The notes under the pieces were generated by a model. The model was not told where the DNA came from, searched no databases, and worked only from the letters and a program-made list of their open reading frames with translations. Below, in pieces: positions 8,562 through 15,275 of a stretch of 64,000 nucleotides of DNA. Source of the stretch: Mariniflexile fucanivorans. Its GTDB lineage: Bacteria > Bacteroidota > Bacteroidia > Flavobacteriales > Flavobacteriaceae. Position 1 is the stretch's first letter, and every line of letters begins with the position of its first letter. The translations under genes were made by a program, and so were the position numbers. The stretch covers positions 1 through 64,000 of the forward strand of contig NZ_SLUP01000001.1 in the NCBI RefSeq assembly GCF_004341235.1, in the 5' to 3' direction.

Positions 8562-8675
8562 GCCACTAAACTACTATATTTTATTTTAAATTTAGCACTA
8601 TTATTTTAAAAGTAAGTGTAACAAAAGCTGATAAAAAACGTCATGTTAGTAATCATCAATTAAATAAATCAAATC

Positions 8676-8834
8676 ATGAGTTTCTGGAGAGTTATACTGT
8701 CTATTATTTGTCCGCCATTAGCCGTTATCGATAAAGGCTGTGGCTCTATTTTTATTGTCTTCCTATTGTGGGTTTGTGGCTGGGTGCCGGGTGTTATTGC
8801 AGCCTTGGTAATCTTGAATAATCCCAAAAATTAA
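8676..8834 (+). CDS. Pmp3/YqaE family small membrane protein
   Basis: A 52-residue protein encoded in an open frame from ATG at 8676 to TAA at 8834. It has the two-helix Pmp3/YqaE signature: an N-terminal helix with CPPLAV, a polar turn DKGCG, and a second helix with the W-V-P-G core (CGWVPGVIAALVIL), ending in NNPKN. In yeast and plants Pmp3 proteins affect membrane potential and salt tolerance; bacterial members are stress-linked membrane proteolipids of uncertain action. The next gene starts 36 bases downstream but has its own promoter-like box. Confidence 0.9.
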   Translation: MSFWRVILSIICPPLAVIDKGCGSIFIVFLLWVCGWVPGVIAALVILNNPKN

Positions 8835-8837
8835 CCC

Positions 8838-8845
8838 TATATTTG
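8838..8845 (+). promoter_or_regulatory. Probable -7 box for the lipoprotein-lipB unit
   Basis: TATATTTG is a perfect TAnnTTTG match 25 bases upstream of the ATG at 8871. A TTG lies about 21 bases further upstream, slightly beyond the usual spacing. Confidence 0.5.
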
Positions 8846-8870
8846 TGCGGTAATTTGTAAAAATAAAAAT

Positions 8871-9620
8871 ATGAATAGGTTTTATGCCTTTGTTGTTTTG
8901 GCTATTTCAGTGGTGTTGAATAGTTGTCAATTTTCTGAAAATATTTATATCAATGACGATGGTTCAGGCAAAATGGAGTTTTCGTTTGATGGTACACAGC
9001 TTATGCAAATGGCAGGTGATAAATTAAGTGATAAACAAGAAAAAGCCATCGATTCTACTTTTAGCTTTAAAGAATTATTTCACACCATGCGAGATAGTAT
9101 TGCTGATTTACCAGCCGAAGAGCAGCAAAAATTAAAAAGTTTAGAGCCTTTTAGCATGCATATGCTCATGGATCCTAAAACTTCACAGATGAAATTTGAT
9201 ATGTTTACAGATTTTAAAGAAGTAAGTGAACTTCAAGATATGTTTAAAGCCATGAAAAGCTTTGGTGATTTAAAAGGAAAAGAAAAAGCAAACACTGCAA
9301 ACAGCCCATTTTCTTCATTTGGTGGTGATGAAAGTACGGAACTAAACTATGAATACAATGGAAAAACATTTAAACGTACTGCCAAAATAACAGACAAAGA
9401 GGCCTACAAACAAGTAACCGATAGTTTAGGGCAAATGGCCATGATGTTTGGTTCTTCAACTTATAAACTAAATTATCATTTTCCAAAGCGTATTAAGTCA
9501 GTATCAAATGAAACCGCTCTATTTAGTGATGATAGAAAAACGGTTACCGTAGAATATGGCTTTATGGATTACGTATCGAACCCTGAAGCTTTAAATTTGG
9601 AAGTTATTTTAGAAGATTAA
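8871..9620 (+). CDS. Hypothetical lipoprotein upstream of lipB
   Basis: A 249-residue protein with a type II signal peptide. The lipobox LNSC puts the modified cysteine at residue 19, and the mature protein begins CQFSENIYINDDGSGKMEF, so it should be anchored to the envelope facing the periplasm. The middle is rich in methionine, lysine and glutamate (residues 40-150) and looks helical; beta-rich segments occur at both ends. The opening is reminiscent of Bacteroidota lipoproteins with a short repeat-like YINDDGSG motif. No function is known. lipB follows after four bases, so the two are probably cotranscribed. Confidence 0.75.
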   Translation: MNRFYAFVVLAISVVLNSCQFSENIYINDDGSGKMEFSFDGTQLMQMAGDKLSDKQEKAIDSTFSFKELFHTMRDSIADLPAEEQQKLKSLEPFSMHMLMDPKTSQMKFDMFTDFKEVSELQDMFKAMKSFGDLKGKEKANTANSPFSSFGGDESTELNYEYNGKTFKRTAKITDKEAYKQVTDSLGQMAMMFGSSTYKLNYHFPKRIKSVSNETALFSDDRKTVTVEYGFMDYVSNPEALNLEVILED

Positions 9621-9624
9621 TATT

Positions 9625-10332
9625 TTGAATAAAACGATTGAAATACAAGATTTAGGTTTAAAAGATTACAAAGAAACTTGGGATTACCAAGAACAACTTT
9701 TTAAAACTATTGTTGACGCTAAAATTAAAAATAGAAAAGACAATAGTAATTTTGAAACAAAAAACTACTTTCTGTTTGTAGAGCATCCGCATGTTTATAC
9801 GTTGGGAAAAAGTGGCGATATTTCGAACTTATTGGTTGATGAAGCGCAACTAAAAGCTAAAAACGCATCGTTTTATAAAGTTAATCGAGGTGGCGATATC
9901 ACGTATCATGGCCCTGGTCAAATTGTGGGTTATCCCATTTTAGATTTAGATAATTTTTTTACAGACATCCATAAATACCTTCGTTTTTTAGAAGAAATGA
10001 TTATTCTAACCCTTGATGAATATGGCTTAAAAGCTGAAAGAAGTCCAGGGGAAACAGGCGTTTGGCTAGATGTTGGGACACCATTTGCTAGAAAAATTTG
10101 CGCTATGGGCGTGCGTGCAAGCAGATGGGTAACCATGCATGGTTTTGCATTGAACGTAAATGCCAATTTGGGTTATTTCGATTTGATGATACCTTGCGGC
10201 ATTCGTGGGAAAGCCGTAACATCTTTAAATGTTGAACTGGCTCAAAAAACAGTGGATGAAAATGAGGTTAAGGAAAAGTTACTGAAACACTTTAGTGCAC
10301 TTTTTGAAGCTGAGTTTTTTAAAAACAAATAG
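9625..10332 (+). CDS. lipB: Lipoyl(octanoyl) transferase
   Basis: Transfers octanoate from acyl carrier protein to lipoyl domains, the first step of protein lipoylation. The 235-residue protein shows the BPL/LipB fold motifs VEHPHVYTLGKSGD (about 50-63), VNRGGDITYHGPGQIVGYPI (about 90-109), the substrate loop with KICAMGVRASRWVTMHGFALNVN, and the catalytic pair Cys in IPCGI and Lys in RGKAVTSLN. The start is a TTG at 9625, four bases after the upstream stop. No in-frame ATG precedes the conserved NKTIEIQDLGLKDY region, so TTG is the likely initiator. The 3' end overlaps the converging lipoprotein gene by 14 bases. Confidence 0.93.
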   Translation: MNKTIEIQDLGLKDYKETWDYQEQLFKTIVDAKIKNRKDNSNFETKNYFLFVEHPHVYTLGKSGDISNLLVDEAQLKAKNASFYKVNRGGDITYHGPGQIVGYPILDLDNFFTDIHKYLRFLEEMIILTLDEYGLKAERSPGETGVWLDVGTPFARKICAMGVRASRWVTMHGFALNVNANLGYFDLMIPCGIRGKAVTSLNVELAQKTVDENEVKEKLLKHFSALFEAEFFKNK

Positions 10333-10687
10333 AATTTTCTGCTTTCCAAATTATGGTGCTATTTTCAATCAAATTGAAATTAAAAGTATCATCGCCAATA
10401 TATCCAATCATTTCACCTTCACAATTATAAACTGTTGAAACACTGTTACATGCGGCACAGCAGTTGCCTAAAATAAAAAGACTATTGCCATCATGTTTAG
10501 TTTGCAAAATGTAAGTTTCTTTAGATTCGTATGAAGATGTATTTTCTAGTTCTTGAATCTGTTCTTTTAACCAAGTTAAATCTTCAACAGGATTAGAAAC
10601 GTTACAGGTGTTTGTAACATCATTATCTTTTTTACAACAAGAAAAAATAATAAAGACTAAAGTTAATAACAAGGTGATTTTTTTCAT
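10319..10687 (-). CDS. Small cysteine-rich lipoprotein
   Basis: A 122-residue protein. Signal peptide and lipobox (IIFSCC, cysteine near residue 17) indicate envelope anchoring. The mature part contains EDLTWLKEQIQELE, a helix preceding a beta region with a CCAAC motif and YNCEGEMIGYIGD. This layout (W-L-K-E-x-I followed by a cysteine cluster) resembles small Bacteroidota lipoproteins of the DUF6970 kind, but I am unsure. The cysteines might bind a metal. Its 3' end overlaps lipB tail to tail by 14 bases. Confidence 0.7.
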   Translation of the reverse strand: MKKITLLLTLVFIIFSCCKKDNDVTNTCNVSNPVEDLTWLKEQIQELENTSSYESKETYILQTKHDGNSLFILGNCCAACNSVSTVYNCEGEMIGYIGDDTFNFNLIENSTIIWKAENSICF

Positions 10688-10771
10688 GTGTTTAAATTGA
10701 TTGTTTTTATTTAAAAGAAAGCAATTGAAAATTTAACGTGCCCTAACTTAATACTTGCTTAAGAATGTAAT

Positions 10772-11296
10772 TTATTCCATGTTACAGGTTAATTTGAAGC
10801 TAATGGTCATGTTTGGTGATTCTTGTAAATTATGTTCTAAACTTATATTGTTACATGATACAGTACTGCTATTCCCGTTTTTTGTATAAACAACTGGAGT
10901 GCTGGTCGTATTTGCGTAAGCACCATCTTCCGTATAAAATACTAAAACAAGAAAATTTACTTGGTTTTCATCATAAGAGAGTATATAATTTCCATTTTCA
11001 AAAGTTGGAGTTGTTGTCCCTAAGGTAATGGATAGGTTATAGTCCATATCATCGTTTTTTCCTTTAAATGTGAGTAATTTGTGGTCATTATTATCTTGAA
11101 GAACACATGGATCTGTTTCCAAATTGTAGATTTGCCCATTAACAGTAATAGTACTTTCACTTGATATTTTACTACTAACAACACTGTTTTGAGCTATTTC
11201 CGGATGATTTACTGTTGTTTTTGTGTTCTTATTATTACAACTTACTAATATTATAAAGAAGAATACTTTAACTAAAGGTGAATAATATGTTTTCAT
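10772..11296 (-). CDS. Hypothetical lipoprotein
   Basis: A 174-residue protein with a hydrophobic leader (KVFFFIILVSC) and a lipobox cysteine at about residue 20. The mature region is beta-rich with ITVNGQIYNLETDPCVLQD near the start and a paired-cysteine C-terminal part (STVSCNNISL, ISFKLTCNME). It is probably a single beta-sandwich domain on the periplasmic or cell surface side. I do not recognise the family. The neighbouring small lipoprotein lies 84 bases downstream on the same strand. The 318-base gap upstream (11297-11614) is AT-rich with no gene visible. Confidence 0.65.
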   Translation of the reverse strand: MKTYYSPLVKVFFFIILVSCNNKNTKTTVNHPEIAQNSVVSSKISSESTITVNGQIYNLETDPCVLQDNNDHKLLTFKGKNDDMDYNLSITLGTTTPTFENGNYILSYDENQVNFLVLVFYTEDGAYANTTSTPVVYTKNGNSSTVSCNNISLEHNLQESPNMTISFKLTCNME

Positions 11297-11614
11297 ATGT
11301 TTTTTTTATTTAAATGTAGTCTTTATTGTTTTTCGTTTGAAAAATAAATTATTTATGGGTTGTATTCATCCAAAGATGCAAAAAGTCATTAAAGGTTGCG
11401 TGATTATATGTAGAAATATTTCAGGGAAAAAATATAGAAAACGAAGTTAAGTGAAAGTTACTAAGGCCTCAAAGCGAGTTTATTCACACTAAGTTTCATG
11501 TTGATTTGCTCAATACAAATATAAAGTTCTGTTCTAGTGATTTTTTTTTGGTATAAATCGAAATTATATTTATTGCTTGTAAAATCCAGCTTTTTTTAAA
11601 ATACCTAAAATTAT

Positions 11615-12409
11615 TTAATACTTTTCAGGAACAAAGGTTTGGTAATCCATAGGTGGGCGTACATAGTCTTTATAATCTGGTAATTCTGGAAGTTTTATGG
11701 GCTTAATATCCATTTTTTCGTGCGGAATTTGGCTTAAAACATGACTAATACAATTTAATCTGGCCCTTTTTTTATCATCCGATTTTACAACGTACCACGG
11801 CACTTGTTTGGTGTCGGTAAAGGCAAACATATCATCTTTGGCTTTAGAGTATTCTAACCATTTGGAGCGCGATTTTATATCCATAGGGCTAAATTTCCAT
11901 CGCTTTAATGGATTGGAAATTCTGTTCTTGAAACGTTTTTCCTGTTCTTCATCACTCACCGAAAACCAATATTTTAATAATATAATTCCAGACCGTACGA
12001 GCATACGTTCAAACTCTGGGCAGGAACGTAAAAACTCTCTATATTCCTGGTCGGTACAAAAACCCATTACTTTTTCTACACCGGCTCTATTATACCAACT
12101 TCTATCGAAAAGAATAATTTCACCAGCGGCTGGCAGGTGGTAAACATAGCGTTGAAAGTACCATTGTGTTTTTTCTTTTTCGGTGGGTACACCAAGTGCA
12201 ACAACTTTGCAAACACGTGGGTTTAGGGGTTCGGTAAATCGTTTAATGGTACCACCTTTACCAGATGCATCGCGTCCTTCAAAAACAATCACCACTTTTA
12301 AGCCTTCTTTTTTTACCCATTCTTGAAGATGAACGAGGTCTGTGTGAAGTTTGGATAGTTCAGCTTCGTAATTGAATTTGTTGTCGTTATTTTTATCTCC
12401 CATACCCAA
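11615..12409 (-). CDS. ppk2: Polyphosphate kinase 2 family protein
   Basis: Uses polyphosphate to phosphorylate nucleotides, typically making ATP or GTP from the diphosphates, in the cytoplasm. The 264-residue single-domain protein matches the usual one-domain PPK2. Visible motifs are Walker A FEGRDASGKGGTIKRF (about 42-57), the RVCKVVALGVPTEKEKTQWYFQRY segment, Walker B with LFDRSWYNRAGVEKVMGF (about 100-117), and the lid region with SVSDEEQEKRFKNR. Start could be ATG at 12409 or the third codon. It is monocistronic. Nucleoside di- versus monophosphate preference cannot be told from sequence alone. Confidence 0.92.
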   Translation of the reverse strand: MGMGDKNNDNKFNYEAELSKLHTDLVHLQEWVKKEGLKVVIVFEGRDASGKGGTIKRFTEPLNPRVCKVVALGVPTEKEKTQWYFQRYVYHLPAAGEIILFDRSWYNRAGVEKVMGFCTDQEYREFLRSCPEFERMLVRSGIILLKYWFSVSDEEQEKRFKNRISNPLKRWKFSPMDIKSRSKWLEYSKAKDDMFAFTDTKQVPWYVVKSDDKKRARLNCISHVLSQIPHEKMDIKPIKLPELPDYKDYVRPPMDYQTFVPEKY

Positions 12410-12488
12410 AGTTAAGAATAAAACATTTAGGTTGTATTCTTTATAAAAACTTAAAAATAGGGTGGAAATAAATTTAGATTAAATCTAA

Positions 12489-12580
12489 CTAATTCTCCAC
12501 ATTAAAAAATACTTTGTAAAAATGTATTTTCTTTTCATAATCACATTCTAAATACTTGGGCTAATCCAACAATATATTGT
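12489..12580 (-). pseudogene. Duplicated 3' end of the nucleoid-associated protein gene
   Basis: Bases 12491-12538 match 13300-13347 at 45 of 48 positions. Both copies encode the same C-terminal peptide HFYKVFFNVEN followed by a stop (TAG here, TAA in the intact gene). Extending upstream, the fragment reads YLECDYEKKI where the intact gene reads YLERGYDDEKKM, which is an in-frame two-codon deletion. Similarity fades near 12580. No start codon or remaining gene body is present, so this is a remnant. It lies on the far side of the toxin-antitoxin pair from the intact gene. Confidence 0.85.
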
Positions 12581-12631
12581 AAAGTGTTTATGATAATTAA
12601 ATTTTGGTTCTGGTTTAAAAAGCATTCATTG

Positions 12632-12647
12632 TATTTTTGTAAATTTG
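12632..12647 (+). promoter_or_regulatory. Probable promoter of the toxin-antitoxin operon
   Basis: Two adjacent -7-like boxes, TATTTTTG (12632-12639) and TAAATTTG (12640-12647), both fit TAnnTTTG and lie 17-25 bases ahead of the antitoxin ATG. A CTG sits 19 bases upstream of the first box in place of the usual TTG. Confidence 0.45.
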
Positions 12648-12664
12648 AATAAACATACTATGTT

Positions 12665-12892
12665 ATGGAAACGATAAAATTGCAAGTAAGCAGAAAGATA
12701 TACACCAAACTACTGTGGTTGCTTAGTCAATTTAAATCTGAAGATTTAAAGATTATTGATGATTCGGAGTCTTCTGTTATTGAATACCTCAATAACGAAT
12801 TGAAATCTATAGATTCTGGAGATGCCGAATTTTTATCACTTGAAGAATTAGATGCTGTTATGGAAGAACGTATTTTAAAGTATGAAAATTAA
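12665..12892 (+). CDS. Antitoxin of a RelE/ParE-type toxin-antitoxin pair
   Basis: A 75-residue acidic protein, typical in size for the antitoxin of a type II module. The N-terminal part (METIKLQVSRKIYTKLLWLL) could form the DNA-binding and dimerization region. The C-terminal part (LSLEELDAVMEERILKYEN) looks like the extended helix that wraps the toxin. The assignment depends mainly on the downstream toxin, whose start overlaps this gene by 11 bases, implying translational coupling. It probably represses its own promoter. The specific antitoxin family is not clear to me. Confidence 0.75.
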   Translation: METIKLQVSRKIYTKLLWLLSQFKSEDLKIIDDSESSVIEYLNNELKSIDSGDAEFLSLEELDAVMEERILKYEN

Positions 12893-13163
12893 AATTTTAA
12901 AGAGTTTTTCTTTAATACTTGCAGATCAAGTTGAATATATTGCCAAAGATAAACCTGAAGCTGCTAGAAAATTTAAAGTAGATATAATAAAAGCTATTTC
13001 CAATATTGCCGATTTGCCTTATGGTAATAAAAAGTCCATTTATTTTGAAGATTCAACTATAAGAGATTTAACTTTTAAAGGCTATACTATAGTTTATAGA
13101 ATAAAAGAAACTGAAAATATTATTGAAGTTTTTGGTTTTATCAAGTTTAGGGAGAAGCTTTGA
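12882..13163 (+). CDS. RelE/ParE family toxin
   Basis: A 93-residue protein with the RelE/ParE layout: two N-terminal helices (LADQVEYIAKDKPEAARKFKVDIIKAISNIADLP), then beta strands containing IRDLTFKGYTIVYRIKETENIIEVFGF. The Y-x-I-V-Y-R-I motif and the final IKFREKL are typical of ParE-like toxins, which act on gyrase, or RelE-like ones, which cut mRNA on the ribosome. Which target applies cannot be decided from sequence. The gene overlaps the antitoxin. The pair sits between the intact gene at 13298 and a copied fragment of its end. Confidence 0.85.
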   Translation: MKIKILKSFSLILADQVEYIAKDKPEAARKFKVDIIKAISNIADLPYGNKKSIYFEDSTIRDLTFKGYTIVYRIKETENIIEVFGFIKFREKL

Positions 13164-13297
13164 TTTTAGAAACAAAACATTAAAAACGTTCATTTGTAAT
13201 TTCTAAATCAGAATTGCCATCCAATTAGAACATTGTATCCGAGACTGCTTAAAAGGTTAGTTTCTCTTTTTTCTTACAAAATGAAAACATATAATTA

Positions 13298-14347
13298 TTA
13301 ATTCTCCACATTAAAAAATACCTTATAAAAATGCATTTTCTTTTCATCATCATACCCACGTTCTAGATATTCGGCAGAAGCGTCTGGTGCATCAATATCT
13401 AGTTTTATTTGTATGTTGGTATCTAGTTTTATATCGGTTTTAAACTTTTTCTTTTCTTTATTTACAACACTTTCGGCAACGTCAAATTGATTTCTAAGTA
13501 CTAGGTTTTTTTCGTCTTCAAATGTTCTTTTATAATCGTCAAATAAGTTTCGGTGTTTGTCTTCTTCAAAAAGTTCGTCTTTAAAACGTTCTACATTTAC
13601 TACTTCATTTTCCTTAAAAAAATCGATTGTTTTTGCTAAAAACGTATTCTGTTCTTGGGCACCGTAGGTTGTTTTTAAAATTTCGGTCGAGAAATCTTTA
13701 CATAACTCTATATATTGTTGTGTGTGGTTATTGGCATCATCGGCATACTTAATGTTTAAAAATTGGTTTAGCCAATATTGAGCATCATAACTATTATTAT
13801 CTACGCTTAAAATAATATTGCCTTCGGTATCTGTTTGGTTTAAAATGATGCAGCCTTTATCTACTTTTTTAGATGAAATTCCTTTTTGAACCAATACATC
13901 ATAACTATTGTTTTCTAAATAGGTTTGAAAGAAATTGACTTTACTTTCAATTTTAAAAATGCCGAGTGCGTTGGTGGTAATTTCATTAAATTCGATGCCT
14001 TCAAACATAACGACTAATACATCACCCGTTTTTATTTGTGCAGAAGTTGATTGTTCAAATAAATGCGTAACAATGTGTTTTGATACGTCTATAAAAGTTT
14101 CTTCGTCACTAAAAATTTGTGCACTATAGCTATTAATTTCGTTTAGTGAAATATTAGCATGATGGTTAAACCTGTAGCTTTGAACCACGCTTCCGAAAGG
14201 TCTTAATAAAAAAGGCAGCATGAGATCGTAACTGGCTTCATCAAAATCTACTAACTTTTCTGAAAAAGCATTTTTGGTATCATTAAATTTATTACCAACT
14301 TTATGAATAATGAACTTTGAAATGGAAGCGTTTTTTCTTGAAATCAT
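13298..14347 (-). CDS. Nucleoid-associated protein, NdpA/YejK-like
   Basis: A 349-residue protein of the nucleoid-associated family (37-kDa type). It begins with SISKFIIHKVGNK, has the family's LRPFG and SVVQSYRFNHHANISLN region, and the GDVLVVMFEGIEFNEITTNALGIFKIE segment (about 105-135). Then comes a coil-rich C-terminal half ending HFYKVFFNVEN. In enterobacteria YejK binds DNA and interacts with topoisomerases; the function in Flavobacteria is less known. The gene is intact, but its last 30 codons occur again as a fragment at 12489-12580. Confidence 0.85.
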   Translation of the reverse strand: MISRKNASISKFIIHKVGNKFNDTKNAFSEKLVDFDEASYDLMLPFLLRPFGSVVQSYRFNHHANISLNEINSYSAQIFSDEETFIDVSKHIVTHLFEQSTSAQIKTGDVLVVMFEGIEFNEITTNALGIFKIESKVNFFQTYLENNSYDVLVQKGISSKKVDKGCIILNQTDTEGNIILSVDNNSYDAQYWLNQFLNIKYADDANNHTQQYIELCKDFSTEILKTTYGAQEQNTFLAKTIDFFKENEVVNVERFKDELFEEDKHRNLFDDYKRTFEDEKNLVLRNQFDVAESVVNKEKKKFKTDIKLDTNIQIKLDIDAPDASAEYLERGYDDEKKMHFYKVFFNVEN

Positions 14348-14404
14348 GGTTTGTTTTTTAATAGTACAATAGTACTAATTTCAAAAGAAAAACCCATAAA
14401 AAAA

Positions 14405-14433
14405 GAACGCCAAAGCATAACACTTTGACGTTC
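14405..14433 (-). terminator. Terminator after the TapB-like gene
   Basis: Arms GAACGTCAAAG and CTTTGGCGTTC on the minus strand pair fully with one G-U wobble across a 7-base loop, then run into a T-tract (complement of 14397-14404). It lies about 40 bases beyond the stop at 14476, ahead of the nucleoid-associated protein gene. Confidence 0.8.
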
Positions 14434-14475
14434 TCAGATTCGAGGACTTTCGATTTGGTTATCGTTATATTTTAA

Positions 14476-15165
14476 TTATTTTGTAATACTGGTAAGTTCA
14501 GAGTAAGCCATAAGTTTTCCTCCTTTGTTATAGGTTTCGGTTTTTACAGTACCAACGCCTTCTGCAATCCATTCTTTTATTGTAAAGGTTTGTTTAATGC
14601 CCATTTTCATTTCTGTATCATAACTTAAAGCGAAACAATTAAAAGTTCCTGCAGAGGTGGTAATACTTCCTTGTGCATTAACGCTTCTATTTATCATGTC
14701 AATATTCATGTTCATTTTCAAGCCCCCCATATTAATGGACATGTTTAAACTAGCATCGGGCAATCTTTCACCAACATTTAGTTTGTTTGGAAATATAATA
14801 TTAGTGCCAGTCATGTCTATTTCCATGTCTTTGTATTGTTTAAGCAATTCCGGATTCATTAAAGATTTAAAATCTATTGAAATGCCTTCTCCACTACAAG
14901 TTACTTCAAAAGTGCTAGTGGCTATTTCTTTGTTTTTTTCATCAGAAACTTTTGTGCTTATTGTTGCAACGTTGTTTGTTATACTTAAAATTTGGTGATC
15001 TGCAACACTTTCTTTTTTGCCTTTTTTATCAAAGTTTGTAATTTGAAATTTAGTACCTTCTTTAAATGGATAATAAGTGCTACAAGCATTTTGGCTGGTA
15101 ACACTAAAACTGATTAAAAAAACCAAAAAGCAAAATAACGGATGGAATGATGTATTGATCTTCAT
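14476..15165 (-). CDS. TapB/DUF3108-like exported protein
   Basis: A 229-residue protein with an N-terminal signal peptide (PLFCFLVFLISFSVTSQ) and a mature beta-rich domain beginning ACSTYYPFKEGTKFQIT. This opening, the DKKGKKE repeat of lysines, the INMGGLKMNMNIDM segment and the late motif SAGTFNCFALSYDTEMKMG are characteristic of a family called TapB or DUF3108-like in Bacteroidota. It is presumably periplasmic or surface-exposed, with no established biochemical role. The gene has its own terminator and lies downstream of the propeller lipoprotein gene on the same strand. Confidence 0.65.
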   Translation of the reverse strand: MKINTSFHPLFCFLVFLISFSVTSQNACSTYYPFKEGTKFQITNFDKKGKKESVADHQILSITNNVATISTKVSDEKNKEIATSTFEVTCSGEGISIDFKSLMNPELLKQYKDMEIDMTGTNIIFPNKLNVGERLPDASLNMSINMGGLKMNMNIDMINRSVNAQGSITTSAGTFNCFALSYDTEMKMGIKQTFTIKEWIAEGVGTVKTETYNKGGKLMAYSELTSITK

Positions 15166-15275
15166 GGATAATTATTGAATAATAGCAGCCCTAAAGATAA
15201 AATTACTTTTTCATATAGAAAAGGTTATATAAAAATTCTTTAGAATATGATATTATAAATGGAATATATTAAGGT

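Noticed and set aside
12665-13163. Integrative element with an integrase
   Set aside because: Only the toxin-antitoxin pair lies between the duplicated ends; no recombinase gene is present, so an autonomous element is not claimed.
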